This document shows positions 8,474 through 16,391 of a DNA stretch of 64,000 bases, in pieces; the stretch's first letter is position 1; every line of letters starts with the position of its first letter. The translations under genes were made by a program, and so were the position numbers. This DNA is from Vreelandella lutescens (GTDB lineage: Bacteria; Pseudomonadota; Gammaproteobacteria; Pseudomonadales; Halomonadaceae): contig NZ_BMHM01000001.1 in NCBI RefSeq assembly GCF_014640815.1, forward strand, positions 372,001 through 436,000, written 5' to 3'. The notes beneath the pieces are model-generated. The model saw nothing but the letters and a program-made list of their open reading frames with translations. It made no database searches and had not been told where the DNA came from.

Positions 8474-8950
8474 ATGATTTACGATCATGAGTATCGCTAC
8501 TTAGAGCGCGCTGTGGCGCTGGCAGAAGAGGCGCTCAACGCCGGTGATGAACCCTTTGGCAGCGTATTAGTCAGCGCCCAGGGCGAGATACTGGCGGAAG
8601 ATCGTAACCGTATTGCCGGAGGGGACGCCACACAGCACCCTGAGTTTGCGCTGGCGCGCTGGGCGGCCAATCACCTTTCACCGGAAGCGCGTGCGGCCGC
8701 CACGGTGTATACCTCTGGAGAGCACTGCCCCATGTGTGCGGCTGCCCATGGCTGGGTAGGGCTGGGGCGGATCGTTTACGTCAGCTCGACCGAGCAGTTA
8801 GGAAAGTGGCTTGCCCAGTGGGGCGTGGCACCGCCGCCTGTGGCCACGCTACCAATCAACGAGGTAGTGCCAGGGCTTGCGGTAGATGGCCCGGTGCCAG
8901 GGCTAGATGAGCAAGTACACGCGTTGCATCGCCGCCTGCATGGCAAATAG
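8474..8950 (+). CDS. Nucleoside/base deaminase, CDA superfamily
   Basis: 158-residue zinc-dependent deaminase of the cytidine/deoxycytidylate deaminase fold. The zinc ligands are the His of HPEF (in place of the usual HAE) and the two Cys of EHCPMC; the Glu of HPEF is the proton shuttle. Overall it resembles guanine deaminase/TadA-like enzymes but lacks the tRNA-binding C-terminal pattern of TadA, so a free base or nucleoside is the likelier substrate. Good ribosome binding site (GGAGAG). It follows the DAACS symporter closely and ends before a strong terminator, consistent with a two-gene operon. Confidence 0.82.
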   Translation: MIYDHEYRYLERAVALAEEALNAGDEPFGSVLVSAQGEILAEDRNRIAGGDATQHPEFALARWAANHLSPEARAAATVYTSGEHCPMCAAAHGWVGLGRIVYVSSTEQLGKWLAQWGVAPPPVATLPINEVVPGLAVDGPVPGLDEQVHALHRRLHGK

Positions 8951-8979
8951 CCGCGCCGTTTCAACCAGGCTTAAAAGAG

Positions 8980-9010
8980 AACGCCGCCTTGCGCAAAGCA
9001 AGGCGGCGTT
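8980..9010 (+). terminator. Rho-independent terminator
   Basis: Perfect 13-bp stem (AACGCCGCCTTGC / GCAAGGCGGCGTT) with a 5-base loop, followed by TGTT. It lies 30 bases after the deaminase stop and can also serve the convergent yqaE-like gene. Confidence 0.85.
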
Positions 9011-9038
9011 TGTTAAACTGGTGATGCAATGAGAGAGG

Positions 9039-9212
9039 CTAGTGCTTCAGTATGACGTAGAAGGCATGAATGATGCCTGGAACGAAGCCGAACAGCGTCA
9101 ATAGGATGTTTAGCCAAAAGTGTCCTTTGAAACCGACCTCAAAAAACACCCCTAGTGGGGGAAAGATAACCGCAAAAATCATCTTGATCGGGTCAGTCGC
9201 GGTAAACGCCAT
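9039..9212 (-). CDS. YqaE/Pmp3-family small membrane protein
   Basis: 57-residue protein MAFTATDPIK... with two hydrophobic spans separated by a short GFKGHFW loop. The first span carries PPLGVFFEVG and the second NILLTLFGFVPGIIHAFYVI, the hallmark of the UPF0057/Pmp3 proteolipids linked in fungi and plants to membrane potential and salt tolerance. A perfect AGGAGG lies 6 bases before the ATG. It has its own candidate promoter (9237-9266) and converges with the deaminase gene. Plausible in a halophile, but the cellular role in bacteria is not established. Confidence 0.9.
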   Translation of the reverse strand: MAFTATDPIKMIFAVIFPPLGVFFEVGFKGHFWLNILLTLFGFVPGIIHAFYVILKH

Positions 9213-9236
9213 GAAGCCTCCTTTGCTTACACCGTT

Positions 9237-9266
9237 AGTATAATGTTGCCCAGTCGCCAGTGTAGA
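9237..9266 (-). promoter_or_regulatory. Candidate sigma70 promoter of yqaE-like gene
   Basis: Leftward -10 TATACT (9237-9242) and -35 TCTACA (9261-9266) with an 18-base spacer, starting 25 bases upstream of the gene. Four of six -35 positions and five of six -10 positions match consensus. Confidence 0.45.
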
Positions 9267-9330
9267 ACTAATCCCTACACTTGGCTAATAAGTCACTCCA
9301 TCCTACGACTACCATTTTACGTAGCCGTTC

Positions 9331-9380
9331 CCCGATGAACGCCTTGGTGCTGAGCGTTCACTGATGATTCATCGGGATTT
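9331..9380 (+). promoter_or_regulatory. Alternative hairpins before the TonB receptor gene (candidate attenuator)
   Basis: A 9-bp perfect stem CCCGATGAA (9331-9339) / TTCATCGGG (9368-9376) is followed by ATTTTT, a terminator-like layout lying 22 bases before the receptor start codon. A second perfect 7-bp stem TGAACGC (9336-9342) / GCGTTCA (9354-9360) shares four bases with its left arm, so the two cannot form together. This suggests terminator/antiterminator switching; the effector is unknown. Confidence 0.45.
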
Positions 9381-9398
9381 TTCATTGGAAAGGACGCC

Positions 9399-11441
9399 AT
9401 GACTCGCTATCTCCCCCCTTCGTTACTGTTACTCAGCACCGCCTTTGCCGCTCCAGGGTGGGCGCAAACTAGCACAGACGCTGTACTGCCTACTGTAGAA
9501 GTCAGCGCACCGCGCTTGGCGCGCGAGCTTTATGCCACGCCTGCTGCGGTCTCGACGATAGAGCAAGACGCCATTGCTCAAGGTCAGCAGCGGGTGCGTT
9601 TGGATGAGTCGCTTAACCGGGTGCCGGGTGTTTTCTTACAGAACCGCGATAATTTTGCCCAGGGTCAGCGTATTTCGATTCGCGGCTTTGGTGCCCGTGC
9701 GCCGTTTGGAGTGCGGGGCATTACGGTGATGGTGGACGGCATTCCCTACACGCTGCCGGATGGGCAGGCCCAGCTAGACGCGATTGATTTGGATAGCGCT
9801 GAGCGCATTGAGGTCATTCGTGGGCCGTCATCGGTGCTTTACGGCAACGCCGCGGGTGGCGTGATCGACGTGACCACCGCCGATGGACGCGATAACCCCG
9901 GCACTCGGCTGCGCATGGGTGCCGGTAGCGATGGCTACCAGAAAGTGGCGCTGCAAAATGGCGGCGTGCAGGGGGATTGGTCGCACCATATTAGTCTCAC
10001 TGCACTGAGCGTGGATGGCTACCGGGAGCAGAGTTCCACCGAGAAGTACCTACTCAATGCCAAGCTGCGCCGTGAGTTGGGCAGTGATCGGGCGCTCACG
10101 GCGATTATTAATCTGCTGGATAACCCCCGCTCGGAAGACCCCGGCGCGCTCAACGCCCGCGAAGTGGCCGAAGGGCGCGACCAGGCTGCACCTAACTCGC
10201 TGGCGCTGGATGCTGGCCAAAGCGTCAACCAGCAGTTGATTGGCCTGCAATACGAGGATTTATCTGCAGGAGAGGGCGAGCTTTACTTGAAAGGCTTTAT
10301 CGCCCAGCGGGATTTTGAGCAGCAGCTACCGTTTGTGGGCAGCAGCCGCTTGGGCTATCAGCGCGATTACATGGGCGCTAGCGCCGAGTATCACCACGAG
10401 GTAACGCTAGGCAGCTTGCCGCTGAACTACATCGTGGGTGTGGATGCTGCGCGCCAGGAAGATGACCGCTTCCGTAACGATGTGAATCCCCAGGGGGCGG
10501 TGGGCGAGCCGCTCGCCGATGAAACCCAAACCGCGACCTCCACTGGTGTGTTTGCTCAGGGGGACTTAGCGCTGTCGGAGCAGCTTTCGCTCTCATTAGG
10601 CGCGCGGTTTGACCGGGTAGATCTCGATGTCGACGACGATTTCGCTGCCGATGGCGACCAGAGCGGCCAGCGCACCTTCAACGAATGGAGCGGCTCTGCC
10701 GGGCTGAGTTACCGCTACCGCCCGCAGCACCAGGCGTATATCAATACCGGCACCGCCTTCGAGACGCCGACGTTCTCTGAGTTTGCCAACCCCGCTGGCG
10801 GTGGCTTCAACCCCAGCGTAGAGCCGCAAAAAGCCTGGAACCGGGAAGTAGGGCTGCGTGGTTACATCGAACCGCTGGCGCTGGATTACGATGTAGCGCT
10901 CTTCTCCGTCCGTGTGCGTGATGAGCTGGTGCCCTACGACGAAGGCGGCCGCACCTTCTACCAGAACGCGGGGAACACCAACCGTGACGGGGTAGAGCTG
11001 GCGCTGGGGTGGCAGTTGGCCGACCAGTGGCGCTTGAACAGTGCGCTGACCCTGGCGCGCTATGAGTTCGACGAGTTTGCCACCCCCTCTGAGCGCTTCG
11101 ATGGCAACCGCATTCCCGGCCTGCCGGAACAAACCTGGGTGAACCAGCTAACGTGGGAGAACCTCGACGAGCGCTTCGTCACACTGGAGACCGAATACGT
11201 CGGTGACTTGGTGGCCGATAACGCCAACGAGACGGCGGTGGAAAGCTACTGGCTGGTGAACCTGCGGGTAGGCGACGGCTGGCAGCTGAGCCAACAGACC
11301 CGGCTAAGCGCCTATCTGGGCTTGCGTAACCTGCTGGATGAAGAGCACTACTCCAATGTGCGCTTGAACGGCACCTTTGGACGCTTTTATGAGCCTGCCC
11401 CAGGGCGCAGCGTCTATGGCGGTGTCGAGCTGAGTTTTTAA
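9399..11441 (+). CDS. pqqU: TonB-dependent outer-membrane receptor, PqqU/YncD-like
   Basis: 680-residue TonB-dependent receptor with signal peptide (cleavage near GWA-Q at about residue 22), TonB-box region, N-terminal plug (residues about 45-160) and 22-strand barrel ending in the terminal aromatic motif VELSF. Remembered E. coli YncD (PqqU, the pyrroloquinoline quinone receptor) shares distinctive blocks: SIRGFGAR, VRGITVMVDGIP..LPDGQ, RGPSSVLYGNAAGGV, DGNRIPG and GRFYEPAPGRS. The next gene encodes a PQQ-dependent dehydrogenase, which supports import of PQQ. The gene is preceded by GGAAAGGA and by switching hairpins. No Fur box was seen, arguing against a simple siderophore role. The PQQ substrate is inference from similarity and context. 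Confidence 0.7.
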   Translation: MTRYLPPSLLLLSTAFAAPGWAQTSTDAVLPTVEVSAPRLARELYATPAAVSTIEQDAIAQGQQRVRLDESLNRVPGVFLQNRDNFAQGQRISIRGFGARAPFGVRGITVMVDGIPYTLPDGQAQLDAIDLDSAERIEVIRGPSSVLYGNAAGGVIDVTTADGRDNPGTRLRMGAGSDGYQKVALQNGGVQGDWSHHISLTALSVDGYREQSSTEKYLLNAKLRRELGSDRALTAIINLLDNPRSEDPGALNAREVAEGRDQAAPNSLALDAGQSVNQQLIGLQYEDLSAGEGELYLKGFIAQRDFEQQLPFVGSSRLGYQRDYMGASAEYHHEVTLGSLPLNYIVGVDAARQEDDRFRNDVNPQGAVGEPLADETQTATSTGVFAQGDLALSEQLSLSLGARFDRVDLDVDDDFAADGDQSGQRTFNEWSGSAGLSYRYRPQHQAYINTGTAFETPTFSEFANPAGGGFNPSVEPQKAWNREVGLRGYIEPLALDYDVALFSVRVRDELVPYDEGGRTFYQNAGNTNRDGVELALGWQLADQWRLNSALTLARYEFDEFATPSERFDGNRIPGLPEQTWVNQLTWENLDERFVTLETEYVGDLVADNANETAVESYWLVNLRVGDGWQLSQQTRLSAYLGLRNLLDEEHYSNVRLNGTFGRFYEPAPGRSVYGGVELSF

Positions 11442-11488
11442 GACTGGTTATGCTTAAAATTGCCTCAGGGGGCGGTAGTACCCGATAC

Positions 11489-11511
11489 AAAAAGGGCGGC
11501 CTATGGCCGCC
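11489..11511 (-). terminator. Terminator for the leftward dehydrogenase gene
   Basis: Stem GGCGGCC / GGCCGCC with loop of 3 bases; read leftward it is followed by TTTTT. It lies 164 bases past the dehydrogenase stop, with the REP-like element in between, and 48 bases after the receptor stop, so it can also stop rightward transcription weakly. Confidence 0.65.
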
Positions 11512-11561
11512 ATATCAGTCAGTTAAAGTATTGATCTATCAATGACGCTTGGTAAGTCTGC

Positions 11562-11645
11562 TGTGGGAGGCCGCTTTAGCGGGCGAATGGCGCCGTCAGG
11601 CGCCTTGGCTAAGCCACCAGTCGCGAGCTGAAGCTCCCTCCCACA
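11562..11645. repeat. REP/BIME-like nested palindromic element
   Basis: 84-base extragenic element bounded by 9-bp inverted ends (TGTGGGAGG / CCTCCCACA). Inside lie further palindromes: GCCGC..GCGGGC, GGCGCC..GGCGCC, GGCT..AGCC and GAGCT..AGCTC. The TGTGGGAG...CTCCCACA layout resembles the REP doublets common in pseudomonads and relatives. I found no second copy in this window by eye. Confidence 0.6.
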
Positions 11646-11674
11646 AGCGCTAGCTGACTCCTTGGAGCTAGCGG

Positions 11675-14215
11675 TTACTCCGGTAACGCATAGCCAATCA
11701 CGTAGTCCCCCATCTTGGTGCCAAAGGTACCGTGACCACCGGCCGTGACCACTACGTACTGGCGGCCGTCGGCACCGGTATAGGTCATCGGTGTGGCCTG
11801 GCCTCCGGCGGGTAAGCGCGCTTTGTAGAGCTCTTCGCCTGTGGTGATGTCGTAACCGCGCAGGTACTGATCCAGCGTGCCGCTCAAGAAAGAGACGCCG
11901 CCAGCGGTGGTCAGCGGGCCGCCCAATGCAGGAACGCCGACGTTTAACCCAATCGGCAGACCAAAGGGCATGCTGTCGCGGGTGGTACCGTTGCGGTGTT
12001 TCCATACCACTTCTGACGCTTGCAGGTCGATACCCACCACATCGCCCCAGGAGGGCGCTTGGCAGGGCAAGCCCAATACGGAAAGCAGCGGGCCTAGCTC
12101 TACTGCATAGGGCGCGCCTTCGTTGGGCTGTAGGCCCTGCTCGCTGGCGGAGCCTTGGCCCTCTTGCACTTGGTCTCGGGGCACCAGCGTAGAAACGAAC
12201 GCGAGGTACTTCGCACCGGTAAACAGCGCCTGACGCTCAGGGTCGACCGCAACGCCGCCCCAGTTCATTACCCCCACGTTACCTGGGTAAACGATGCTGC
12301 CTTCCAGCGAGGGCGGCGTGTACTGGCCTTCGTAGCGCAGCGAGCGGAACTGGATGCGACACATCATTTGATCAAACGGTGACGCGCCCCACATATCCCG
12401 CTCAGTGAGCGGCGGTGGCAGCAGGTTCAGCGCCGAGCGTGGCTGTGTCTCTGCGGTCCAGTCGCCTTCAATGGCCCCCTGCGGTGCGGGCACTTCTTCA
12501 ATCGGCACGATGGGCTCGCCGGTTTCCCGGTTGAGCACGTAGAGGCTGCCCTGCTTGGTGGGCTGAATCACGGCGGGCTGGGTGCCGCTTTCAGTTGCTA
12601 GGTCGATCAAGACCGGCTGAGCAGGGGTGTCCATATCCCACAGGTCGTGGTGAACGAACTGATACACCCAGGCCACTTGGCCATCGTCTAGGTTGAGCGC
12701 CACGAGCCCGGCGCTATAGGTTTCATCGTTTTCAGAGCGGTTAGCGCCGTACTGATCTGGCGTGGCGTTGCCCATGGGCAGGTACACGAGCCCTAGTTCT
12801 TCGTCGACACTGATCGGTGCCCACACGTTGGGGGAGCCGCGGGTGTAGGTGTCGCCCTCTTCAAGCGGAGCTGTCTCTTCTGGGTTGCCGCTGTCCCAGT
12901 TCCACACCAGCTCGCCGGTGTGTACGTCGAAGGCGCGAATCACGCCAGACGGCTCGTCGATAGAGCTGTTATCGGTGACGTGGCCGCCCAAAATGACCAG
13001 CTCTTCGGTCACGGTAGCCGGTGAGGTGGAGTAGTAGCCGCCAGGGGAGAACTCGCCGATGTTATGGGTGAGATCCACTTCGCCGTTGTTGCCAAAGCTT
13101 TCGCAGCGCTCACCTGTATCGGCATTGAGGGCAATCAGGCGGGCATCGGCGGTAGGCAAGTAGAGCCTGCGCGGGCACATTACGTCCGTGGCGCTGAGCA
13201 TGGCTGACGTGCCATCTTCATCGGATGGGTTGTCGCCAACGCCGCTGATAAACAGCAAAAACGCGAGATCCAGATCAAACTGGCTGCCGTCATCAAACAG
13301 AGAGCGAGCGTCAGAAACGTTGCTATCCGTGTCGCTACCGGAAGCTTCGCTGTCGGCATCGTGGTTGGCAGCATCGTAGCTAGCAGCATCATAGTAGGCG
13401 AGGCCGCGGCAGGTCATGTGCGCCCAGCCAGAGAAGTCATCTGCCCCCATGGTGCTGATGTTGGGATCAAACTCCCACAGGGTTTCGCCGGTTTCCGGTG
13501 ACAGCGCCATGGCACGGCTGTGCGACGTGCAGATGTACAGGCTGTCGTTCACTTTCAGCGGGGTGTTCTGGTTGGTGATTTCTGGCGGGGCATTGGGGCC
13601 GGGTTCATCGCCGGTTTGAATGCGCCATACTTCCTCTAATTCGCCGATATTCTCAGGGGTGATTTGGCTAAGTGACGAGTAGTGGGTGCCTGCATTGGTG
13701 CCGCCGTAAGCGGGCCAGTCGTCACCTGCCACTTGTGCTGGGTTGACGGCCTCGGTGTTATTAGCAGACTCAATAGTGCCTTCCACCGTACCTGGGTCGC
13801 TAAACTGGCTGGCAATGGCCACGATGATGGCTGCGCCAATGCTGGCCAAGAGGGCTAGACTGCCACTGCGCGAGTTGAGCGGTTTGCGCCACCAGGGCAG
13901 CAGCATAATGATACCGAAAAGGCATAGAATCGCGACCCTGGGGACCAACTGCCACCAATCTAGACCTACTTCCCATAGCGCCCAGACAAGTGTGGCGAAT
14001 AAAACCAGCGCATACAGCCAGAGTGCTGCGCCTTTGCGCAGAGCCAGCAGCAACCCTGTCACTAAAACGCCGAGCCCTGCGATCAAGTAGTAAGTGCTAC
14101 CGCCCAGCATCAGCAGTTTACCGCCGCCTAAGACAAGCGCTATGCCTGCTAACGCTAGCAGCAATCCCAGCGCTAGGGCTGGCCATTTGCCGCGAGCACG
14201 CGTGTGGTCATCCAT
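11675..14215 (-). CDS. gcd: Membrane-bound PQQ-dependent dehydrogenase (glucose/quinate/shikimate family)
   Basis: 846-residue quinoprotein that oxidises a sugar or cyclic alcohol in the periplasm and passes electrons to ubiquinone. Five N-terminal membrane helices (residues about 10-145) precede an eight-bladed propeller starting at DWPAYGGTNAGTHYSSL. Family blocks include CPRRLYLPTADARLIALNADTGERC, VHHDLWDMDTPAQP, MWGASPFDQMMCRIQF, RYEGQYTPPSLEGSIVYPGN and AGGQATPMTY...GGHGTFGTKMGDY. Relative to E. coli Gcd there is an acidic, Ser/Asp-rich insertion of about 50 residues before CPRR. It converges with the PqqU-like receptor gene. No pqq biosynthesis genes occur in the window. Glucose is the likeliest substrate but quinate/shikimate cannot be excluded. 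Confidence 0.88.
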   Translation of the reverse strand: MDDHTRARGKWPALALGLLLALAGIALVLGGGKLLMLGGSTYYLIAGLGVLVTGLLLALRKGAALWLYALVLFATLVWALWEVGLDWWQLVPRVAILCLFGIIMLLPWWRKPLNSRSGSLALLASIGAAIIVAIASQFSDPGTVEGTIESANNTEAVNPAQVAGDDWPAYGGTNAGTHYSSLSQITPENIGELEEVWRIQTGDEPGPNAPPEITNQNTPLKVNDSLYICTSHSRAMALSPETGETLWEFDPNISTMGADDFSGWAHMTCRGLAYYDAASYDAANHDADSEASGSDTDSNVSDARSLFDDGSQFDLDLAFLLFISGVGDNPSDEDGTSAMLSATDVMCPRRLYLPTADARLIALNADTGERCESFGNNGEVDLTHNIGEFSPGGYYSTSPATVTEELVILGGHVTDNSSIDEPSGVIRAFDVHTGELVWNWDSGNPEETAPLEEGDTYTRGSPNVWAPISVDEELGLVYLPMGNATPDQYGANRSENDETYSAGLVALNLDDGQVAWVYQFVHHDLWDMDTPAQPVLIDLATESGTQPAVIQPTKQGSLYVLNRETGEPIVPIEEVPAPQGAIEGDWTAETQPRSALNLLPPPLTERDMWGASPFDQMMCRIQFRSLRYEGQYTPPSLEGSIVYPGNVGVMNWGGVAVDPERQALFTGAKYLAFVSTLVPRDQVQEGQGSASEQGLQPNEGAPYAVELGPLLSVLGLPCQAPSWGDVVGIDLQASEVVWKHRNGTTRDSMPFGLPIGLNVGVPALGGPLTTAGGVSFLSGTLDQYLRGYDITTGEELYKARLPAGGQATPMTYTGADGRQYVVVTAGGHGTFGTKMGDYVIGYALPE

Positions 14216-14289
14216 GAGTTAAACCCCTATTAACAACCCGTTGATGCCGCTTTACCGGAGAGGAAGAGCGGCGATTCCACAACGTGCCC

Positions 14290-14316
14290 TAACCCATCGG
14301 CAGGGCCGATGGGTTA
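14290..14316. promoter_or_regulatory. 12-bp perfect inverted repeat upstream of the PQQ dehydrogenase gene
   Basis: Arms TAACCCATCGGC and GCCGATGGGTTA separated by AGG, 75 bases before the leftward dehydrogenase start. No T-run follows in the leftward direction, and a separate terminator for the upstream gene lies farther out, so an operator or leader hairpin is likelier than a terminator. Confidence 0.4.
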
Positions 14317-14397
14317 AAACACACATTGGTAGCCTATTATTTTAATAATCAATTCGCTTTTGGTCGAATGATTTGCTGGCTAATTATTGATGCCAAC

Positions 14398-14426
14398 AAA
14401 AAAAACGCGCTATTCAACATAGCGCG
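14398..14426 (-). terminator. Rho-independent terminator of the MDR oxidoreductase gene
   Basis: Stem CGCGCTAT / ATAGCGCG with 5-base loop, followed leftward by eight Ts. It lies about 70 bases past the oxidoreductase stop and separates it from the dehydrogenase gene. Confidence 0.8.
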
Positions 14427-14493
14427 GCTTGACGTAGGAGTGAGCGAGATCCGATAGATTTAACCTAGCGTAATGCCATGGCACACGGCGGTA

Positions 14494-15498
14494 TTAGTCG
14501 CCTAGTTTCACCAGCATTTTGCCGGTATTGCCGCCTTCAAACAGCGCCAGAAAGGCGTCTGGCGTGCTTTCAAGCCCTTCTTTGATCGTCTCTTTATAAT
14601 CCAGTTTGCCATCAGCCACCTGAGGAGCGACTTCATTTAAGAAGTAGCCATAGCTGGCCCAGTGATCGGCCACAATAAAGCCCTGCATTTTGGCTTTGCG
14701 CACTACCAGCTGTGACAGGTTATTGGGCCCTGGCGCGGGCGTTTCGGTATTATAGCTATCAATCATGCCGCACACGGCAATGCGAGCGCCTTCGTTGAGT
14801 TGGCTAAGCGCCGCTTCAAGACAAATGCCGCCCACGTTCTCAAAATAGACATCAATGCCGTTGGGGCTTGCCAGCTTAATGGCATCGCTTAACTCTTGCG
14901 CGCTGCGGTCACGGTAGCTCACTGGCTCAACGCCTAGCGACTCCAGCCAAGCAAGCTTGTGCGCAGCACCTGCAATGCCCACCACGTGGCAACCTTTCGC
15001 TTTGGCTAGCTGCACCGCGAGCGAACCCACAGCACCACTGGCGGCACTGACTAAAACGTTATCGCCCGGCTTGCACTCGGCAATCAGGTTGAGGCCAGTC
15101 CAGGCAGTCATGCCGGGCATGCCTAGTACACCCAGGTAGGCTTGGTCGGGTACGTTGTGATTAGGCAGGGCGGTGACGCTATCGCCAGGCAGTTGGGCAA
15201 TATCGCGCCAGCCGCCCATATGGCTAACCTTATCGCCTACTTGCAAATTAGGGTGGTTGGATGCGATGACTTCACCAATGGCACCGCCTCCCATCGGTTT
15301 ACCAAGCTCAAACGGAGCCACATACGTTTTCACGCCTGCCATGCGGCCTCGCATGTAAGGGTCTACCGACAGCCAGTGATTGCGAATGCGTACATCGCCT
15401 TCCTCCAGGTCGGGGAGTTCTTGGCTTTCCAGTGAAAAAAGCTCCCGCTTTGGCAGTCCGGTCGGGTAGTTGGTCAGTGTATAAAAACGAGATTGCAT
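14494..15498 (-). CDS. NADP-dependent oxidoreductase, zinc-free MDR family (CurA-like)
   Basis: 334-residue medium-chain reductase of the leukotriene B4 dehydrogenase/curcumin reductase group, expected to reduce alpha,beta-unsaturated carbonyls with NADPH. The N-terminal GroES-like domain carries the group hallmark LSVDPYMRGRM, and the Rossmann domain shows VLVSAASGAVGSLAVQLAKAKGCHVVGIAG. Cys/His ligands for catalytic zinc are absent, as usual in this branch. The ATG at 15498 is preceded by AGGAGG at good spacing; the longer in-frame extension to 15618 crosses a terminator and is rejected. Single-gene unit flanked by terminators on both sides. Confidence 0.88.
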   Translation of the reverse strand: MQSRFYTLTNYPTGLPKRELFSLESQELPDLEEGDVRIRNHWLSVDPYMRGRMAGVKTYVAPFELGKPMGGGAIGEVIASNHPNLQVGDKVSHMGGWRDIAQLPGDSVTALPNHNVPDQAYLGVLGMPGMTAWTGLNLIAECKPGDNVLVSAASGAVGSLAVQLAKAKGCHVVGIAGAAHKLAWLESLGVEPVSYRDRSAQELSDAIKLASPNGIDVYFENVGGICLEAALSQLNEGARIAVCGMIDSYNTETPAPGPNNLSQLVVRKAKMQGFIVADHWASYGYFLNEVAPQVADGKLDYKETIKEGLESTPDAFLALFEGGNTGKMLVKLGD

Positions 15499-15588
15499 CG
15501 CTGCCTCCTGCATTGACATAAAAATAACGTTCCTTGCAGAGTAGAGACCATTAGCACGCTTGCAAGTTCGCTCATGACACAGGCAAAT

Positions 15589-15615
15589 AAAAAGCGGCCC
15601 GGTAAGGGGCCGCTT
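15589..15615 (-). terminator. Rho-independent terminator of the rlpA-like gene
   Basis: Stem AAGCGGCCC / GGGCCGCTT with 6-base loop, followed leftward by TTTTTATTT. It sits between the RlpA-like gene stop and the MDR oxidoreductase promoter region. Confidence 0.85.
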
Positions 15616-15680
15616 CACTCAGCATTTGCTGTAGCGCTGATCGTTTAAGGGGTATCACACGCTTGCGGGTGTGTTATCCG

Positions 15681-16073
15681 TTAATCTACCAGGGTGATCA
15701 TCACAGGTGCCGTGCCTCGGCGAATCATCCCTAGTGCACGTGCTGCCCGCTTAGAAAGATCAATCACTCGCCCTTTCACAAAGGGGCCGCGGTCATTAAT
15801 CAGCACTTCGACTTCTTGCCCAGTATCTGGGCGGGTGACCAACACCTTGGTGCCAAACGGTAGGCTTGGGTGTGCGGCGGTTAATGCCTGTTGGTCGAAG
15901 GGCTCGCCGCTTGCGGTGGTGGCCCCTTGGAAACGATCACTATAAAACGAAGCGACCCCTTCTTGTAACTCATTCTCTAGCCCTGTTTGGTTAGCAACTG
16001 CCTGATTCATAGTGATGAACAGCAGCAGTGCAGCCAAACAGCTCGTTCGGATAATACGGTTATAGGCTCCCAT
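15681..16073 (-). CDS. RlpA-like septal ring/peptidoglycan protein (DPBB domain)
   Basis: 130-residue exported protein with a signal peptide (hydrophobic [15 protein letters not shown], cleavage near residue 27) and a double-psi beta-barrel of the RlpA type. Diagnostic blocks are [41 protein letters not shown] and [26 protein letters not shown]; the catalytic Asp in NDRGP is present. RlpA proteins of pseudomonads cleave peptide-free glycan strands and carry a SPOR domain. This one lacks SPOR and a lipobox, so it may be a stand-alone lytic transglycosylase-like enzyme not targeted to the septum. Single gene with its own terminator. Confidence 0.85.
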   Translation of the reverse strand: MGAYNRIIRTSCLAALLLFITMNQAVANQTGLENELQEGVASFYSDRFQGATTASGEPFDQQALTAAHPSLPFGTKVLVTRPDTGQEVEVLINDRGPFVKGRVIDLSKRAARALGMIRRGTAPVMITLVD

Positions 16074-16391
16074 AGGAGTACCTCAGTGGTTCATAAAGCG
16101 GACGCCACATTCGTCGATGAGGTGCTTGATAGGCGTATGGATAGTAGCCTGCGATGTTGGGGTCGGCAAGCTTTAAGAAGATCGACGCAATTACCTCCAC
16201 AATCACGTGTTTTGTTACTTTCTGTTATGCCCTTGTGTTTCAGTAAGTTATGCCAGCTCGATGAAAATAGTGAATGATGATTTTTGTGCACTGCAATATT
16301 TTTCATTAAACGCTCACTTTAACTCGTTAAGCGCCATATAATTCATCAACGCAATTACCGCGCTTCATTGCCAACGAACAAGGATGCACCT
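16074..16391. other. 318-base intergenic region between divergent genes
   Basis: No convincing gene. It must contain the leftward promoter of the RlpA-like gene and the rightward promoter of the PPC-repeat gene. A perfect TATAAT at 16337-16342 lies 50 bases before the latter start, without a good -35. The rest is AT-richer than its surroundings with no clear repeats. Confidence 0.5.

Noticed and set aside
9331..9376. Known riboswitch (cobalamin, TPP or FMN)
   Set aside because: The element is too short and lacks the conserved boxes of those classes.
10596..11132. 178-codon ORF antisense to the PqqU-like gene
   Set aside because: No recognisable domain and no Shine-Dalgarno; its composition mirrors the barrel-coding strand.
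9399..11441. Siderophore receptor function for the TonB-dependent gene
   Set aside because: No Fur-like site upstream, best remembered similarity is to YncD/PqqU, and the neighbour is a PQQ enzyme. It remains possible but less likely.
15499..15618. N-terminal extension of the MDR oxidoreductase
   Set aside because: It runs through the terminator hairpin of the upstream gene, and the internal ATG at 15498 has a perfect AGGAGG.
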